From Humulus lupulus (Eukaryota > Streptophyta > Magnoliopsida > Rosales > Cannabaceae): 64,000 nt of DNA. Each line of letters begins with the position of its first letter. Positions within the stretch are counted from its first letter, which is position 1. The notes under the pieces were generated by a model. That model ran no database searches. It worked only from the letters and a program-made list of their open reading frames with translations, and was not told the DNA's origin. Shown here one piece after another: positions 46,521 through 57,934 of the stretch. A program made the translations under genes and the position numbers. The stretch is from contig NC_084796.1 in the NCBI RefSeq assembly GCF_963169125.1, positions 90,876,888 to 90,940,887 of the forward strand, in the 5' to 3' direction.

Positions 46521-46619
46521 TTTTTTTTAACTAAAATTTTACTATTTATTACTTCACAAAGAAAAATAAAACACAACAGCCCATTCTCTCTCTCCCTCTC
46601 TCTCCTTGATCTCTTCCCC

Positions 46620-46960
46620 CATTTCTCTCTCTATCTCTCTCTCAAGAACTCCACAACCAAGCCACGGACGGCGGCACTCCGGCCACCCCTCTCCTACACG
46701 CACCGGTGCAATGGACGCAGAAGGTCGGCGACCTTCAACCACCGCGAGCCCAGCCTTTCACGCGCTGCCCTCTGCCGCCTAAAGTCGTTCGAAGTCGCGG
46801 TGGTGCTATTTTTCCCAAACTCTTCCGAGTATTTTCCGACCTCCTCGAGCCACCCCAACCCAAACGAACACCACCAATGCATTCCTTGTGCTTTTGGAAT
46901 CAAAACCCACTAAATGGTTGATCATTTTCCCGAACCACCACCTTGGGGTGGTGGCGCCGC
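46620..46960. other. GC-rich block inside small CACTA
   Basis: High GC with short open frames on both strands (for example 46706-46921 plus, 46694-46903 minus), none with recognisable domains. Could be a leader exon left from a parent CACTA or a captured gene piece; undecided. Confidence 0.4.
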
Positions 46961-47204
46961 CGTTAATGTCGGAGCTTCGGCGGGAGCTTTGTCTATCAAT
47001 TAATTTTTTAAAAATTAAAAATAAGAATTTTTAGGACTCACAAAATCTTACTTAAAGGCACTCAATGATATTTTTTAGGACTCGCAAAACCTTAGTTTTT
47101 AAGGCTCTCAAATAGAGGACTCGTGCCCCGCGAGTCCTAAAAACTCTTATAGGACTCGTAATGCTAGTCCTAAAAAGCCTTTTTTGTAGTAGTGATCATA
47201 TCAT

Positions 47205-47475
47205 AACTTAAGTCATAATTCTAAATCATAATCTAAGTCATAAATCATAAATCATACTCTAAGTCATAAGTCATAGGTCATAAGTCATAAGTCATAGATC
47301 ATATATCCTAATCATAACTATAGGTCATATATCATAATCATAACTATAATAACAAGTCAGATATAATAAAAAGATAAGTATTTATATAGGGGTGGTGATT
47401 AAGCCCCAGACAAAAGTCTGTCATACACTGAACATACGTCTGTCATACACCGGACATAAGTCTGTCATAAAGTTT
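47205..47475. repeat. Short tandem repeats in LTR
   Basis: 47205-47340 is made of degenerate TAAGTCATA/TAAATCATA units. 47405-47472 has three copies of a 20-25 bp unit containing GTCTGTCATACA. Confidence 0.8.
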
Positions 47476-48649
47476 TGGAAACCGAGCCTACCGGAGATAG
47501 TCCGCCATACATCATTGGACACCTTAGGTCTAGACACACTTACCCCTTTATTGTACCTGAAATGTTAGATCATACAAACATAAACCATATCATTACTAGA
47601 TCCTAGTACTGAACTACCTAATTTTCCTTACCAAAAATCGAAATATTGGAGACAAGAGCGGGATTGGAACTCCTAAAACTAAACATAAAGAATGGTGAGT
47701 TTCTAAAGAAAAGAGATGAAAAGAAAACTAAACCATCAAAGAAGAAACTTACCGAGAAGAACCTTAAATTAAAGAACTCAAACACCTAACCATCAAAACC
47801 ATAATCAGAAGTTAAGATCTGAAAAAAACTTAAGGAAAAATAAGGAATCACAAAGAATAGAACTTATGAATAGTATTACCTTGGATAAACTAGAACCGTT
47901 CTACACCTCGATATTGAAATCACACTATATCTTACTACCCAAGTATTTACAAAGCTTAAGATGGTAAAGCTTTTATCCCAAAACCATAGTGTTTCTCTCA
48001 AGAATAATCTAAGCAGCTTGGAGGCTCTGAACTGTGCTTGAAGAATGAATAAAATGGCTGAGTGAAGGGTCCTATTTATAGAGTTTGAGGAGTGAAACTA
48101 TCCTATTAAAAAAAATACTTAAATCCTAAATAAACATGATTATGATAAGTGTCATGCTCTTAATGGTTCTGGAAAGGTTCTAGAGTTTTTAGATCTTTCT
48201 TTTATTTAAACTTAAATCCTTAAGTAAACACGATTATGACAAGTTTCATGTTGTTAGTGGTTCTGGAAGGTTCTAGAGTTTATAGATTTTTCTTTTATTT
48301 AAAAATACTTAATTTCATTCTAACTATGATCCAAATTTAAATTTAAATAAAATAGAATACTAACTTCTGTAGAAATTATCTCTAAATTATCTTAGTAATA
48401 TTTTTATTAAATAATTAAGGAATAATCTAATATAAAAAAAATATCCCAACCTCTAACTTCCTAAATCTCGTAACTCTAAACTCACCTGTAGTAAAATCAA
48501 CATAACTGGAACTGTATGATTCTGATTTAGACCATCTTTATTCTGTTAGAAAGCTAATTCAATTATCTACAACTTTCTAGAAATATTATTTTTCGAAATT
48601 CATAATATAACTGGGTCAAAAGTAGGTCGGAACCCTTATCCTTGGCTGT

Positions 48650-48660
48650 CTCTGATACCA
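48650..48660 (-). promoter_or_regulatory. Primer-binding site for initiator Met tRNA (antisense)
   Basis: CTCTGATACCA, complement TGGTATCAGAG, three bases to the left of the TGTAACG LTR end at 48664. This is the standard plant LTR-retrotransposon primer motif, so 48664 starts a minus-strand 5' LTR whose internal region is almost wholly missing. Confidence 0.8.
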
Positions 48661-48663
48661 AGT

Positions 48664-50640
48664 TGTAACGTCGTCCTAATCTAGGACCATTACACTGCGT
48701 ACTTTAAATAGTGCTAGACTTGCTAACCAAGTCTTTTGGTTATATATGTGTAACTAAGGTTAATGACAAAGGTTAGGGTAGTAAAGTTGACTTTTCATTA
48801 AAAATATTTGCGTTCATAAATGGGATCCCAAAATACCACAAACAGATGTTTAAAAAGGCTATTATAGTTAAAAAGTTACAACACGCCAACCTAAGTTGCA
48901 AATTAGGGGATACAACCCTAGTTCCTCTCAGATACCCTCAGTTGTGGTGGTCGAGCAGCTGGATATGTACACGCCACCAGTGAAGCTCTCCAACTCATGG
49001 CTGGTCTAGCTTTCCTTTCCCCTTACCTGCACCACATAGCACCTATGAGCTAAAGCTCATCAAGAAAACCTAAACATGTGCAAGAACAGTAAATACAGAT
49101 TCCAGATGCATAGCTAGCCTGCCCAACAGTAATAATCTAATCATGCATGTATATAATTACAAATAAATGACAACCATGTTTAAATGGGGGCTCACATCCC
49201 TAAATAAATAGTTGACAAGTCATACTGGGCCCAGTGCCCTAGGATTTGGGACTAATGAGTCACCCCGGGGGCTCGTGCCCCATCCTCTATACAACCAACC
49301 TTAGAGCTGGCCCAGCGTACCCGTGCTTAAATTTTCCACGACCATTTGGTCGGATAAGCGTATAATGTGCTTCTAATTAGGCCTAACCATATCGCCAACG
49401 CTTAGCGCTCAATTGCTGTCATTGACTTATGAGCCAAGACTTTTCGATCAGATAATGGAAACAAGTATACCTCTTTAATAATTATCCAAAAATCGAGCAT
49501 TCATGCATGCTTAATCACTCAATCGCAGACAGTCATAATCATGTTCATTCTTGGGGGCCCGAGCCCTATTCATAATCATACTTAACAACTAGATAATCAA
49601 ATATTGTTAGGTATACTTCAGATAATACAAGTATGCATACATATTAATTATATATCTTAACCAATTAAACATAAACACATTAATGACCATGTTCCTTAAT
49701 AGGGCTGAGCCCTGATCACACAGATAATCTCATATAATCATGCTCATTTACAGGGTCCCAAGCCCAAGCCAAAGCCCAAGCCCTAACCATAACCATATCT
49801 AACAATCAGGCCAAGCCCTAACCATAACCATATCTAACAATCAAGCCAAGCCGTAACAATAACCATATCTAACGATCAGGCCAATCCCTAATCACATACA
49901 TCACGTATTGGGTGCATTTTTCTTACCTCAGGTCAGAGTGCAATGTATAATAAGAACGACCCTCGAGCACGATCTTGGTTCTGAGCCCCTAGCGATAACC
50001 TCATCACAACTATATATAGGTTCCCGTCAATAACGAGCATATAAAGGCTTTCAGACCAAGTCCTTGCCTACGGGACATCAAATTCTACTAAACTGGGTAG
50101 TAGAATCGATCCCAAGCCCTTAAGTTTGAGTTCCCGTCACTAAAAACCTAAGGTGGCCAAAGCTGCTTAGGTGGGTCGCGACTTGACCCTAAGGGTCCCG
50201 GCGCGCCTCCCAGATAGAAAGCCCCTATTGCCTGGAATCAAGACAAGGGTCGCGACTTGCCCTTGAGAGTTGCAGCGCGCCTCCGAAACAGAAGCCCCTC
50301 CTGGGCCTTGGTTTCACACAGGTCATGATGCTCCAAGAACAGGGACGCGACATGACCCTACAAACCTAGAATTCCCCTGTTTTCCTTAGCCAGAAACCCA
50401 TCGAAATCCTATCCAAACAATCCCAAAAATCGCACTTCAATTCCAGAACAACAATAACACTCATCTAGCAACAAATCCCAAGCTTAAACACACTCAAAAC
50501 TTATATTCAAGACTATAAACTATCAAGCTCAAGAAGAACAAAAAAAAAAAAACTAAAATGCAACTGAATCAAAACAGGGGATGATGCTTACCTAAACTAT
50601 GGATTGAATCCTCCTAGCTGCAGGTAAGAAATCCTAAACC
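48664..50640 (-). repeat. 5' LTR of a third Ty3/gypsy-type element, mostly deleted
   Basis: Starts TGTAACGTCGTCCTAATC next to the primer site at 48650-48660. Non-coding; contains a GC-richer stretch (50160-50370) and a 35-bp triplicate repeat. Its outer end is replaced or truncated by CACTA leader sequence at about 50640. Confidence 0.6.
49776..49880. repeat. 35-bp tandem repeat, three copies
   Basis: Units start CCAAGCCCTAACCATAACCA at 49776, 49811 and 49846, with a few substitutions in the third. Confidence 0.9.
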
Positions 50641-50945
50641 GCCAATACAAGCTTAAGAATTCTTCTAGTTTTGTACGCCGCGAGGGGAAAAGTTTCTCGA
50701 ACCTATGGAGGCTTCACCCAGAGCTGTGGTGGGCACGAGGGGCGATGAGAGGGGCGAAGAGAGGCTCGGGTACGCTTGTAGGGTTGGAATGGTGCTTGGT
50801 TTGATGGGAGAGGGAATGGATTCAATGGGCGAGGTGCTAGGTTCGCCATCATTGGTTTCGCCTTTCAGTTTAGAGAGAGAGGGAGTCGACGACGAGGGAT
50901 TTATTATTTGGGCTTAGCGTCGGTGCAGAACGACGCATTTGCCAC
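50641..50945. other. CACTA leader fragment with GC-rich block
   Basis: A GC-rich stretch ends in GGGCTTAGCGTCGGTGCAGA (50910-50929), the same order as GAGCTTAGCGTTGGTTTAGA at 15309-15328 of the older CACTA. Read as the leader plus first subterminal repeat of a truncated CACTA; the plus-strand ORF 50705-50917 is probably compositional. Confidence 0.5.
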
Positions 50946-52210
50946 CACTAATACAAAATTGGACTTTCTCTGCGGTTTTTTTCCTTAATACACTGTGGTT
51001 TATGGGAGTAATGGGTAAAACAGCGTAATCAACTGTAGAGAAAATTTTACGAAAAAACTGCAGAGAAAAGTAACTTTTTTCTGCGGTTTTTTCAAAAAGA
51101 CCAGAGTGAAACCTTTTTTATATATTAATAATACTATAATCAATTAAGAATTATATATAAATTTTGAAATATATAATACCATATTTTATTTATATAATTA
51201 AATTTTATAAATTATTATCTAAATAAACATAATGTATAAATTAAAATTAAATAAATATTCATATATCATTACTAAATAAAAGATGTCATTTATATATACA
51301 TAAGTAGTTTGGTATATTTACATACGAAAAATTAAGAACATACGAATCAAGTTACACACAAGAAAAATTTAACTTGATAAATAAATGACATCAATCTTGC
51401 TAACCAGTCGGTTTGCAGTGGAAGTTGGTAACCCTTGTCTTTGAATATGTTTTTGTCAAACCACTACAAAATTGACAAGTAAATATAGATTATATGAATA
51501 AGTACTATATATATTTTTTCTTAAACAAAAAAAAACTATAAAAATTAACATACTTTCTTCTTGAGAACTTTTGCCCAATTTGGTGCATTTACAAGATCAT
51601 AAATGTATCTTAATACATAAAAAACACATTCATGACTTTCGGCTGTCTTGGACAAGAACCACTAATCAGATTTGTAAATTTTCCAATGTATTCATTTCAC
51701 GAACATTGTGCATATGCTGTACAAAAATCAAAATTAATTATCTATATATATTATAATCTCAACTCTAAAAAATTAACGTTGAATACTTCAAAACTGGAGA
51801 ACTTACTTTTCCATAACCTCATTTATTATTGGTGGAGATTTATAATTACGCAAATGGTCCAGAATTATGGTCATCCCCCTCATCTTCACGAAACAAACAT
51901 AACTATTACATATCAACCTATAAAACATGTTCAATCAATATATAAATCTTTAAAAAAATTGAGCGGAGTTTCCTTTGTTTCTATAACATATCCCAAAATC
52001 CTAGTGCATATAAGTTCATTCAAACAAACACAATAATCAACATGCATAATTTTGTCCATAAACCACTGTAGCACACATAATTTACAGAACCTACTTCAAT
52101 AAGACACACATGTTCTCAACCTTTTGTTATCTCTGCAACACACAACTTCATCTCAGAACCTACTTCACTATGGATGAATATCAAATATATTAAAACTCCT
52201 CTAACAATAA
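50946..52210 (-). mobile_element. CACTA remnant with left terminus and leader only
   Basis: Starts CACTAATACAAAATTGG at 50946, followed by repeats of CTCTGCGGTTTTTT (50965-51110). The right part (52060-52200: GCAGCACACA, CTACTTCACTATGGATGA) closely matches the leader of the complete CACTA at 13190-13330. Almost everything between is deleted; a decayed WFDKNIFKDKGYQLP reading near 51400-51460 (minus) may be a second-gene piece. Right terminus not found. Confidence 0.6.
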
Positions 52211-52520
52211 TTTGTTGTGATTTGTTAAATACATGGTGAAATTGCATAGGCACGAAGAGATGCAAAAACCATAATGATTTAACAAAAATCCACATGTGAG
52301 AGTTTACTTTCAGTATAGGCATTTATAAATCATCTTTTAGGGTCCAAAGTGTTTCTTTGGAGTATGTGAGAATACCAAAAATTTTGGGAGCATTTGGGGA
52401 TGTTTTGAGACAAATTTTGGAGTGTCAATACAGAGGCATAGTCAAATTTTAATAGACCAGGCGATAGGTCACCTATTGCGAGGCGACGCATTTCCTGGTG
52501 CCAGGTGATGTGTCACCTGG
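52211..52520. other. Flank of chromovirus insertion, LTR-like
   Basis: Contains GGCGATAGGTCACC, GAGGCGACGC and GGTGATGTGTCACC repeats and continues after the chromovirus at 61786. The joined sequence resembles an LTR with TC-rich downstream part (61930-61970), but ends were not found. Confidence 0.4.
52516..52520. repeat. Target-site duplication CCTGG (left)
   Basis: CCTGG abuts the LTR; partner at 61786-61790. Confidence 0.95.
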
Positions 52521-54424
52521 TGTAACGACCCACTAATCTAGACTATTTGGACCATTAACGAATCTATACATAAAACTTACATTTTTGCGGAAATACCATA
52601 ATTTATGATAAACTTGTAGAAACAAAGGTTACTTTCATAAAAATAAGTAGGATATGGGTACCCATTGCCTTTAAAACAAAAATAACTTAAAAACTAAAAA
52701 GAGTTACATAGAAAATGCGGAAAATACATTTAAAATATAAAAAGGTAAAACAAGACTACATCCTCGAAAGATCGAACTCTCGACTCCTTGAATCCATTCA
52801 CCATCGATACACATCCTCTAAGCGTCACGAATCTTTCCACCTCTAAAGCTTATTTCCTGCACATAAACAGAAAGGAATGAGCCTAATGCCCAGCAAGGAA
52901 AATCTAACACATAGTCATAAACATAAACTTCATAATAAACGTAAAGACATATCATAACACATAATACACTTATTATAATGGCCATTATTACTTGGGGTCC
53001 CATAGACTAAACAAGCTTATGCCCATGAGATTAGTGGGGTCCTACCAGCTAAATAGGCTTATGCCCACAATCTTTTTGGGGTCTTGTTAGTCAAATAGGG
53101 CATATGCCCAAGCCTACAACATACACATCAATAACATATTCATAACATATGAAAACATAACACATAAGATAACATAAACATAAACATATAGATTCTAGCC
53201 TATTTTCCTTACCAAAGTTACCGGGATATAATGGACTGAGTTGGGACTTTTGGAACACTCCTAAAACCATAAGAATGAGTGAGTCTTAAGAAGAAGAAGA
53301 GATGAAAATGAATAGGAAGACTAAACCATTAAAACAAAATATGCTTACCACAACTTATGTGCTTAAGAACTTGGATTCCCTAACCAAAGTAAGAATGAGG
53401 TTAGGAAGCTGAGTAGAAGACTAAGAGAAGGGAAACATAACATAAATCAAATGAACTAGAGTTTCGGGTTTACCTCAAAGACTTGCAAGATCAACCTAAC
53501 CACAACCGAAATACTAACGAATCTCACTTCCCAAAGTGTTTGATAAGCTTATGATGTTTAAGCTTATGATTTTTCCCCAAACCAGGTGTTTACACTCTCA
53601 CACTTACTTAGCACTAGCAGCTTCTGAACTTAGAGTAAAAGGTGAAGAAATGGCTGGGTACTAGGTCCTATTTATAGAGTTTTGGAATGAAAGTATCTTG
53701 ATTTTACTTGAATAAAAATAATGGCTTTTTAAGTGAAAATCATTTGAATAATCGTTCAGCAGAGGCTGAAGACTCGTTCAAAAGATGCTGGACTGTTGAA
53801 GAAGTTTGAATGGCTGAAAGGAAAAGAATTCAAAAACAATTGAACATGTGCTGAAGGAGGCGATATATCGCCCCCTGTAGGCGATATATCGCCTGGGCCA
53901 GTATGCCCGAGGCGACCGTGCATCGTTTCGTGTTTTCCGTATCTACGTGCTGCGACATATCGCCCCCTATAGCTGCGATATATCGGCACTCGCTGAATAT
54001 TTAAACACGAAATTACACATTTTTAGCTAAGTTTGAATGGAGTAAACAGCCTTGACTAAGCCCTCAACGTATTCAAAGCTGCTGACTGACCCTATAACAT
54101 TCAAACTTTACTCCTTATTAAATTTAATCCCCAAAAATACTTAATCCTTAATCACCATTCATAACATGTGTTTAAAATCCTATTGGTTGATGTCTAAACC
54201 TTATTATATAATAAATATAATCCTTAATATCAGTCACTTTAATCAAACCTTAGGTTATACTTAATATCCTTAAACTATAGCTTAAACTTAGAAAATCTAT
54301 AAGTACTACTATGAGTGTCCAAATAATTCCGGTCTGAACCAAAAATCCATAGTAACAAAGATAATGCTATAAATACTATCATACTATTATCTATCTTAGC
54401 TAAGTAAAGTTCTTGGACTCTACA
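52521..54424 (-). repeat. 3' LTR of chromovirus
   Basis: 1904 bp; plus-strand ends TGTAACGACC...GGACTCTACA. Antisense TATA box TATTTATA at 53669-53676. Differs from the other LTR at 52668 (C/T), 54320 (C/T) and near 54330 (one substitution with one indel). Confidence 0.95.
53859..53893. repeat. Paired 14-bp palindromes in chromovirus LTR
   Basis: GGCGATATATCGCC occurs twice (53859-53872, 53880-53893), followed by a decayed third copy near 53950. The same pair is at 61219-61253. Related GGCGATAGGTCACC-type repeats lie in the flanking sequence at 52460-52520. Confidence 0.9.
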
Positions 54425-54437
54425 ATTCTCCCCTACT
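54425..54437 (-). promoter_or_regulatory. Polypurine tract of chromovirus
   Basis: Minus-strand AGTAGGGGAGAAT directly before the 3' LTR. Confidence 0.8.
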
Positions 54438-54460
54438 AAAAAGAATTTCGTCCTCGAAAT

Positions 54461-55921
54461 TTACTTATCACATAACTCCGGATACCAGCCTTGCATGTCC
54501 TCCTCTAACTCCCACGTTGCCTCGCGTTCAGAACTATTGCTCCATAGGACTTTGACTATAGGAAGGCTCTTAGACCGTAACTACTTCATCCCTCTATCTA
54601 GGATGCTAACCGGTCATTCCTCGTAACTTAAGTCTTTCTGGAGTGCTATCATATCGTACTTGAGGACGTGAGATGGATCTGACACATACTTGCGTAGCAT
54701 CGAGATGTGGAAGACGTTGTGACTATCGGCTAGTGCTGGCGGTAGGGCTGGTCTATACGCAACTGTTCCCACTTTGTCCAATATCTAAAAGGACCTACGA
54801 ATCAGGGACTAAGCTTGCCTTTCTTTCCGAACCGCTTGACACTTTTTATAGGAGATATCTTGATCTCCAACTTGGAATTCCACATCGCGTCGCTTGGTAT
54901 CCGCATATCTTTTCTGACGGCTTTGAGCAGCCAGCATACGCTGTCTAATAAGCGTTACTGCTTCTTGAGCTTGTCTAACAGCTTCGGGCCTTAGAAGCTG
55001 CCTTTCTCCTACCTCGTCCTAGTGCAATGGTGATTGGTACCTTCGTCCATATAGCAACTCATAAGGTGCCATTCCGATCGTTGACTGGTAGCTGTTGTTG
55101 TACGAGAACTCGATCAGTGGTAAGTACTTGTTCCACGATCCTCCGAAATCATGTACACATGCGCGTAGCATATCCTCTAAAATATGAATCGTACGCTCGG
55201 ACTGCCCATCTGTCTGAGGATGGGAAGCTGTACTAAGGCTTAATTTAGTACCCATAGCTTGCTGTAAGCTTCACCAAAATCTTGACGTAAATACTGAACC
55301 TCTATCTGACACTATCGTCTTGGGGATTCCATGCAATCGTACAATCTCTTGGATGTAGATGTCTGCATATCGGTCTGCCGTATATGAAGTCTTAACAGGA
55401 AGGAAATGAGCCGACTTGGTCAGTCTATCTATGACTATCCAAGCGGAATCATGCTGCTTGTTCGTCTTTGGCAGACCCGTCACGAAGTCCATGGCTATAT
55501 CGTCCCACTTCTATTCCGGTATGCTAAGCGGTTGCAGTAATCCTGCAGGCCGCTGATGCTCTGCTTTCACTTGCTGGCATACCAGACACTTGGATACATA
55601 CTCCGCTATGTCTTTCTTTATCCCAGGCCACCAATAGACTGCCTTGATGTCATGAGTCATCTTGGTAGACCCTGGATGAACTGAGTACGGGGTGTTGTGC
55701 GCTTCTTCTAGGATCGTCTTCTTAATACTTTGATCGTCTGGCACGCATACCCGATCCCTATACCTCAATAAACCTTGACTGGATATTGAGAAATCTGTAG
55801 TCTTGCCGTCTCTGACTGCATCCATGTTTGCTGCTAGTGTGTCGTCATGTCCTTGACCAATTCGTATATCCTCTAAAAAATTTGATTGGATAGACAGGTT
55901 AGCCAGCTTCTCTACAATCAC
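54461..55921 (-). pseudogene. Chromovirus integrase with chromodomain, nonsense-interrupted
   Basis: Zinc finger HNTPYSVHPGSTKM ... CLVCQQVKAEH (intact HHCC). DDE core: Asp in MDFVTGLP, Asp in TIVSDRGSVFTS, Glu in TDGQSERTIH; all three present. The C-terminal part includes FHISMLRKYVSDPSHVL and a chromodomain (LPIVKVLWSNSS, EATWELEEDMQ) ending TAA at 54461. Chromodomains can guide insertion to marked chromatin. In-frame stops near 55509, 55269, 55017, and two before the chromodomain (about 54615 and 54580). Several fit TGG-to-stop or CGA/CAG-to-stop changes. Same frame as RT upstream. Confidence 0.85.
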
Positions 55922-55945
55922 TTCTATTCTGGCACTGATAAGCTC

Positions 55946-57154
55946 CTACTGTAGAGGCTTTTCAATTCCGGATAAGGCTGCTAAATTCCCATAGCTTTTC
56001 CGGCTGAGTGCATCGGCAACTACATTTGCCTTTCCCGGGTGGTATAGGATTTCGCAGTCGTAATCCTTTACTAACTCTAACCACCTGCGTTGCCTCATGT
56101 TGAGCTCCTCCTGCATAAAGAAGTATTTTAAACTTTTGTGGTCCGTGTAAATCTCGCACCGTTCTCCATAATGATAATGGCGCCAGATTTTCAATTCAAA
56201 GACCACCGCTGCCAACTCCATATCGTGAGTTGGATAGCGTTGTTCATACTCTTTCAACTGACGTGAGGCGTAGGCAATCACCTTGTTATTTTGCATCAGT
56301 ACGCATCCCAATCCTAACTTTGATGCATCACAGTAGACAACGAACTTGTCGTTGGGTGTTGGGACACTAAGTACTGGTGTTGAGCAAAGCTTATCCTTAA
56401 GCAACTGGAAGCTTTCCTCACACTTATCATTCCAGTTAAACTTTTGTTGCTTCCGGGTCAGGTTGGTGAGTGGAGTGGCTATCTTAGAAAAGCCCTCTAC
56501 AAAATTTCTATAGTAACCTGCTAGCCCTAAGAAGCTTCTTACTTCCGACGCGTTCTTTGGTCTAGGCCAATCCTTCACGGCCTCTACCTTCGATGGATCT
56601 ACTGCAACTCCGTCTTTCGATATGGTGTGCCCGAGAAACGCCACTTGTGAGAGCCAAATCTCGCATTTCTTGAACTTTGCGTAGATTTGGTGCTCCTTCA
56701 ATCGCGTCAAAATCATCCTCAAGTGTTCCTCGTGCTCCGCTTCATCTTTGGAGTAAATTAAAATGTCGTCGATGAACACAACGACGAATTTATCCAAGTA
56801 GTCTTTGAAGACCCTATTCATTAAGTCCATAAACGCGGCTGGCGCGTTAGTAAGACCAAAAGACATAACCAAGAACTCGTAATGTCCATAACGAGTCCTA
56901 AAGGCTGTCTTAGGGATATCTTCTCCCTTTACCTTGAGCTGATGATACCCAGACCGTAAATCGATCTTAGAAAATACAGTCGCGCCTCGGAGTTGATCAA
57001 ACAAATCATCAATCCGAGGTAGTGGGTATTTGTTCTTAATTGTTACTTTATTTAGCTCACGGTAGTCTATGCACATGCACATACTTCCGTCCTTCTTCTT
57101 CACGAATAGTACCGGAGCTCCCCATGGTGAATGGCTTGGCCTAAAGAAACCCAA
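55946..57154 (-). CDS. Chromovirus reverse transcriptase and RNase H, open frame
   Basis: 402 codons open. [50 protein letters not shown], catalytic [12 protein letters not shown] (about 56745-56780). RNase [28 protein letters not shown] and [11 protein letters not shown] give the D, E, D residues. Copies the RNA genome and degrades the template. Its 5' edge is cut from the protease frame by a one-base frameshift near 57175, and a stop at about 55943 separates it from integrase, so it would not be made from a normal polyprotein here. The ATG at 57154 is internal, not a true start. Confidence 0.85.
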   Translation of the reverse strand: MGFFRPSHSPWGAPVLFVKKKDGSMCMCIDYRELNKVTIKNKYPLPRIDDLFDQLRGATVFSKIDLRSGYHQLKVKGEDIPKTAFRTRYGHYEFLVMSFGLTNAPAAFMDLMNRVFKDYLDKFVVVFIDDILIYSKDEAEHEEHLRMILTRLKEHQIYAKFKKCEIWLSQVAFLGHTISKDGVAVDPSKVEAVKDWPRPKNASEVRSFLGLAGYYRNFVEGFSKIATPLTNLTRKQQKFNWNDKCEESFQLLKDKLCSTPVLSVPTPNDKFVVYCDASKLGLGCVLMQNNKVIAYASRQLKEYEQRYPTHDMELAAVVFELKIWRHYHYGERCEIYTDHKSLKYFFMQEELNMRQRRWLELVKDYDCEILYHPGKANVVADALSRKSYGNLAALSGIEKPLQ

Positions 57155-57743
57155 GTCTAGGAGTTCTTGTAGCTGCGTTTAACTCCTTGAGTTTCATAGG
57201 TGCCATCCGGTATGGTGCCTTAGAGATAGGCTCGGTGCCTGGTACTAATTCTATCGTGAAGTCTATTTCTTGATTTGGCGGCAATCCTGGCAAGTCATCG
57301 GGAAATACCTCTGGAAATTCTTGTATAACTCGAACATCTCCATCCTTGAGTGGCGTCTCCCTTTCCACGTTCGTGATGCTGGCTAAGAACGCTTGACATC
57401 CTTTCTCTATCCTTTGTTGAGCTTTGAGAGATGACACTAACGGGGTGCGTAGTCCTGAAGCTTGTCCCATGAAGCATCGTCTCTGGCCGTCAGGAGTCTC
57501 GAACATCACCTTCTTGCGTTTGCTATCGATCGTTGCGCCATGCCGTGCTAGCCGATCCATGCCTAGTATTACGTCGAAGTCCTTGATCACTAGCTCTATC
57601 AGGTCTCCTTCTAGTTCTATGTCCTCAATCTTGATCAGTACGCCTCGTACTATTCGTGATGATAGAACTACTTTGCCCGAAGGCAACTCGGTTACAAACC
57701 TAGTTCTAAATCTTTCACTAGGTTTTTCTAGTTTTTCTATCAT
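57141..57743 (-). pseudogene. Chromovirus protease C-terminal half and RT linker
   Basis: Reads VRGVLIKIEDIELEGDLIEL, DFDVILGMDRLARHGATIDS (typical of chromovirus protease), then VIQEFPEVFPDDLPGLPPN and YRMAPMKLKEL at the start of RT. Upstream of 57743 the frame has stops where the D(S/T)G active-site motif should be, so the protease appears dead. Ends by frameshift at about 57175. Confidence 0.8.
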
Positions 57744-57934
57744 TCCTAACGAGATCTACGAGTATACAGCTACCAATCAAGCAATACTAGAACATATACT
57801 ATCGAGGATAGGATCTGACCTGTAAATCCTTGTTACTAGCATGGGTTCCTCCTTGGGTCAATGCAGAGACTTTGGTCTGGGACCATTGTTTAATCCTTCT
57901 TCTCCTTACTAACATTCATCAGAATCCTTTCTAC
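57744..57934 (-). other. Gag/protease junction with missing nucleocapsid
   Basis: Only about 190 bp separate the gag core from the protease body, and no CX2CX4HX4C knuckle is seen, unlike the usual arrangement. A deletion is likely. Confidence 0.6.

Larger units (their letters stand above)
45663..47194. mobile_element. Non-autonomous CACTA element (1532 bp)
   Basis: Left end CACTACGACAAAAATACC at 45663; right end TTTTTTGTAGTAGTG ending 47194 (inverse CACTACTACAAAAAA). A 3-bp duplication ATC flanks it (45660-45662 and 47195-47197). About half is an array of hairpin repeats around GGACTCGCATTGCGAGTCC, and the rest is a GC-rich block (46620-46960). No transposase sequence, so it depends on another CACTA. 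None of the other elements here shares its repeat core, so its helper is unidentified. Confidence 0.9.
45239..48640 (-). mobile_element. Second Ty3/gypsy-type LTR, carrying a CACTA insertion
   Basis: Begins TGTAACGCCCTAATTTC at 45239, inserted into the preceding LTR-like sequence. Without the CACTA insert (1535 bp with one target site) it is about 1.9 kb, the size of the chromovirus LTR at 52521-54424. It shares the layout GAATG..ATGGCTG...GTCCTATTTATAGAGTTT (about 48040-48085) carrying an antisense TATA box. No coding sequence. The exact inner end was not determined; it may be a solo or truncated LTR. Confidence 0.6.

Noticed and set aside
45234..48615. Target duplication AAAAG for the LTR at 45239
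   Set aside because: A candidate partner follows GGGTCA at about 48608, but only AAAG fits if the LTR ends in CA, so the end cannot be fixed.
50705..50917. Plus-strand ORF at the GC-rich block
   Set aside because: No recognisable domain, and position matches CACTA leader blocks elsewhere in the window.
53756..53989. 77-codon ORF present twice (also at 61116-61349) as a conserved gene
   Set aside because: It is duplicated only because it lies in the two LTRs; it spans palindromic repeats and has no domain signal.
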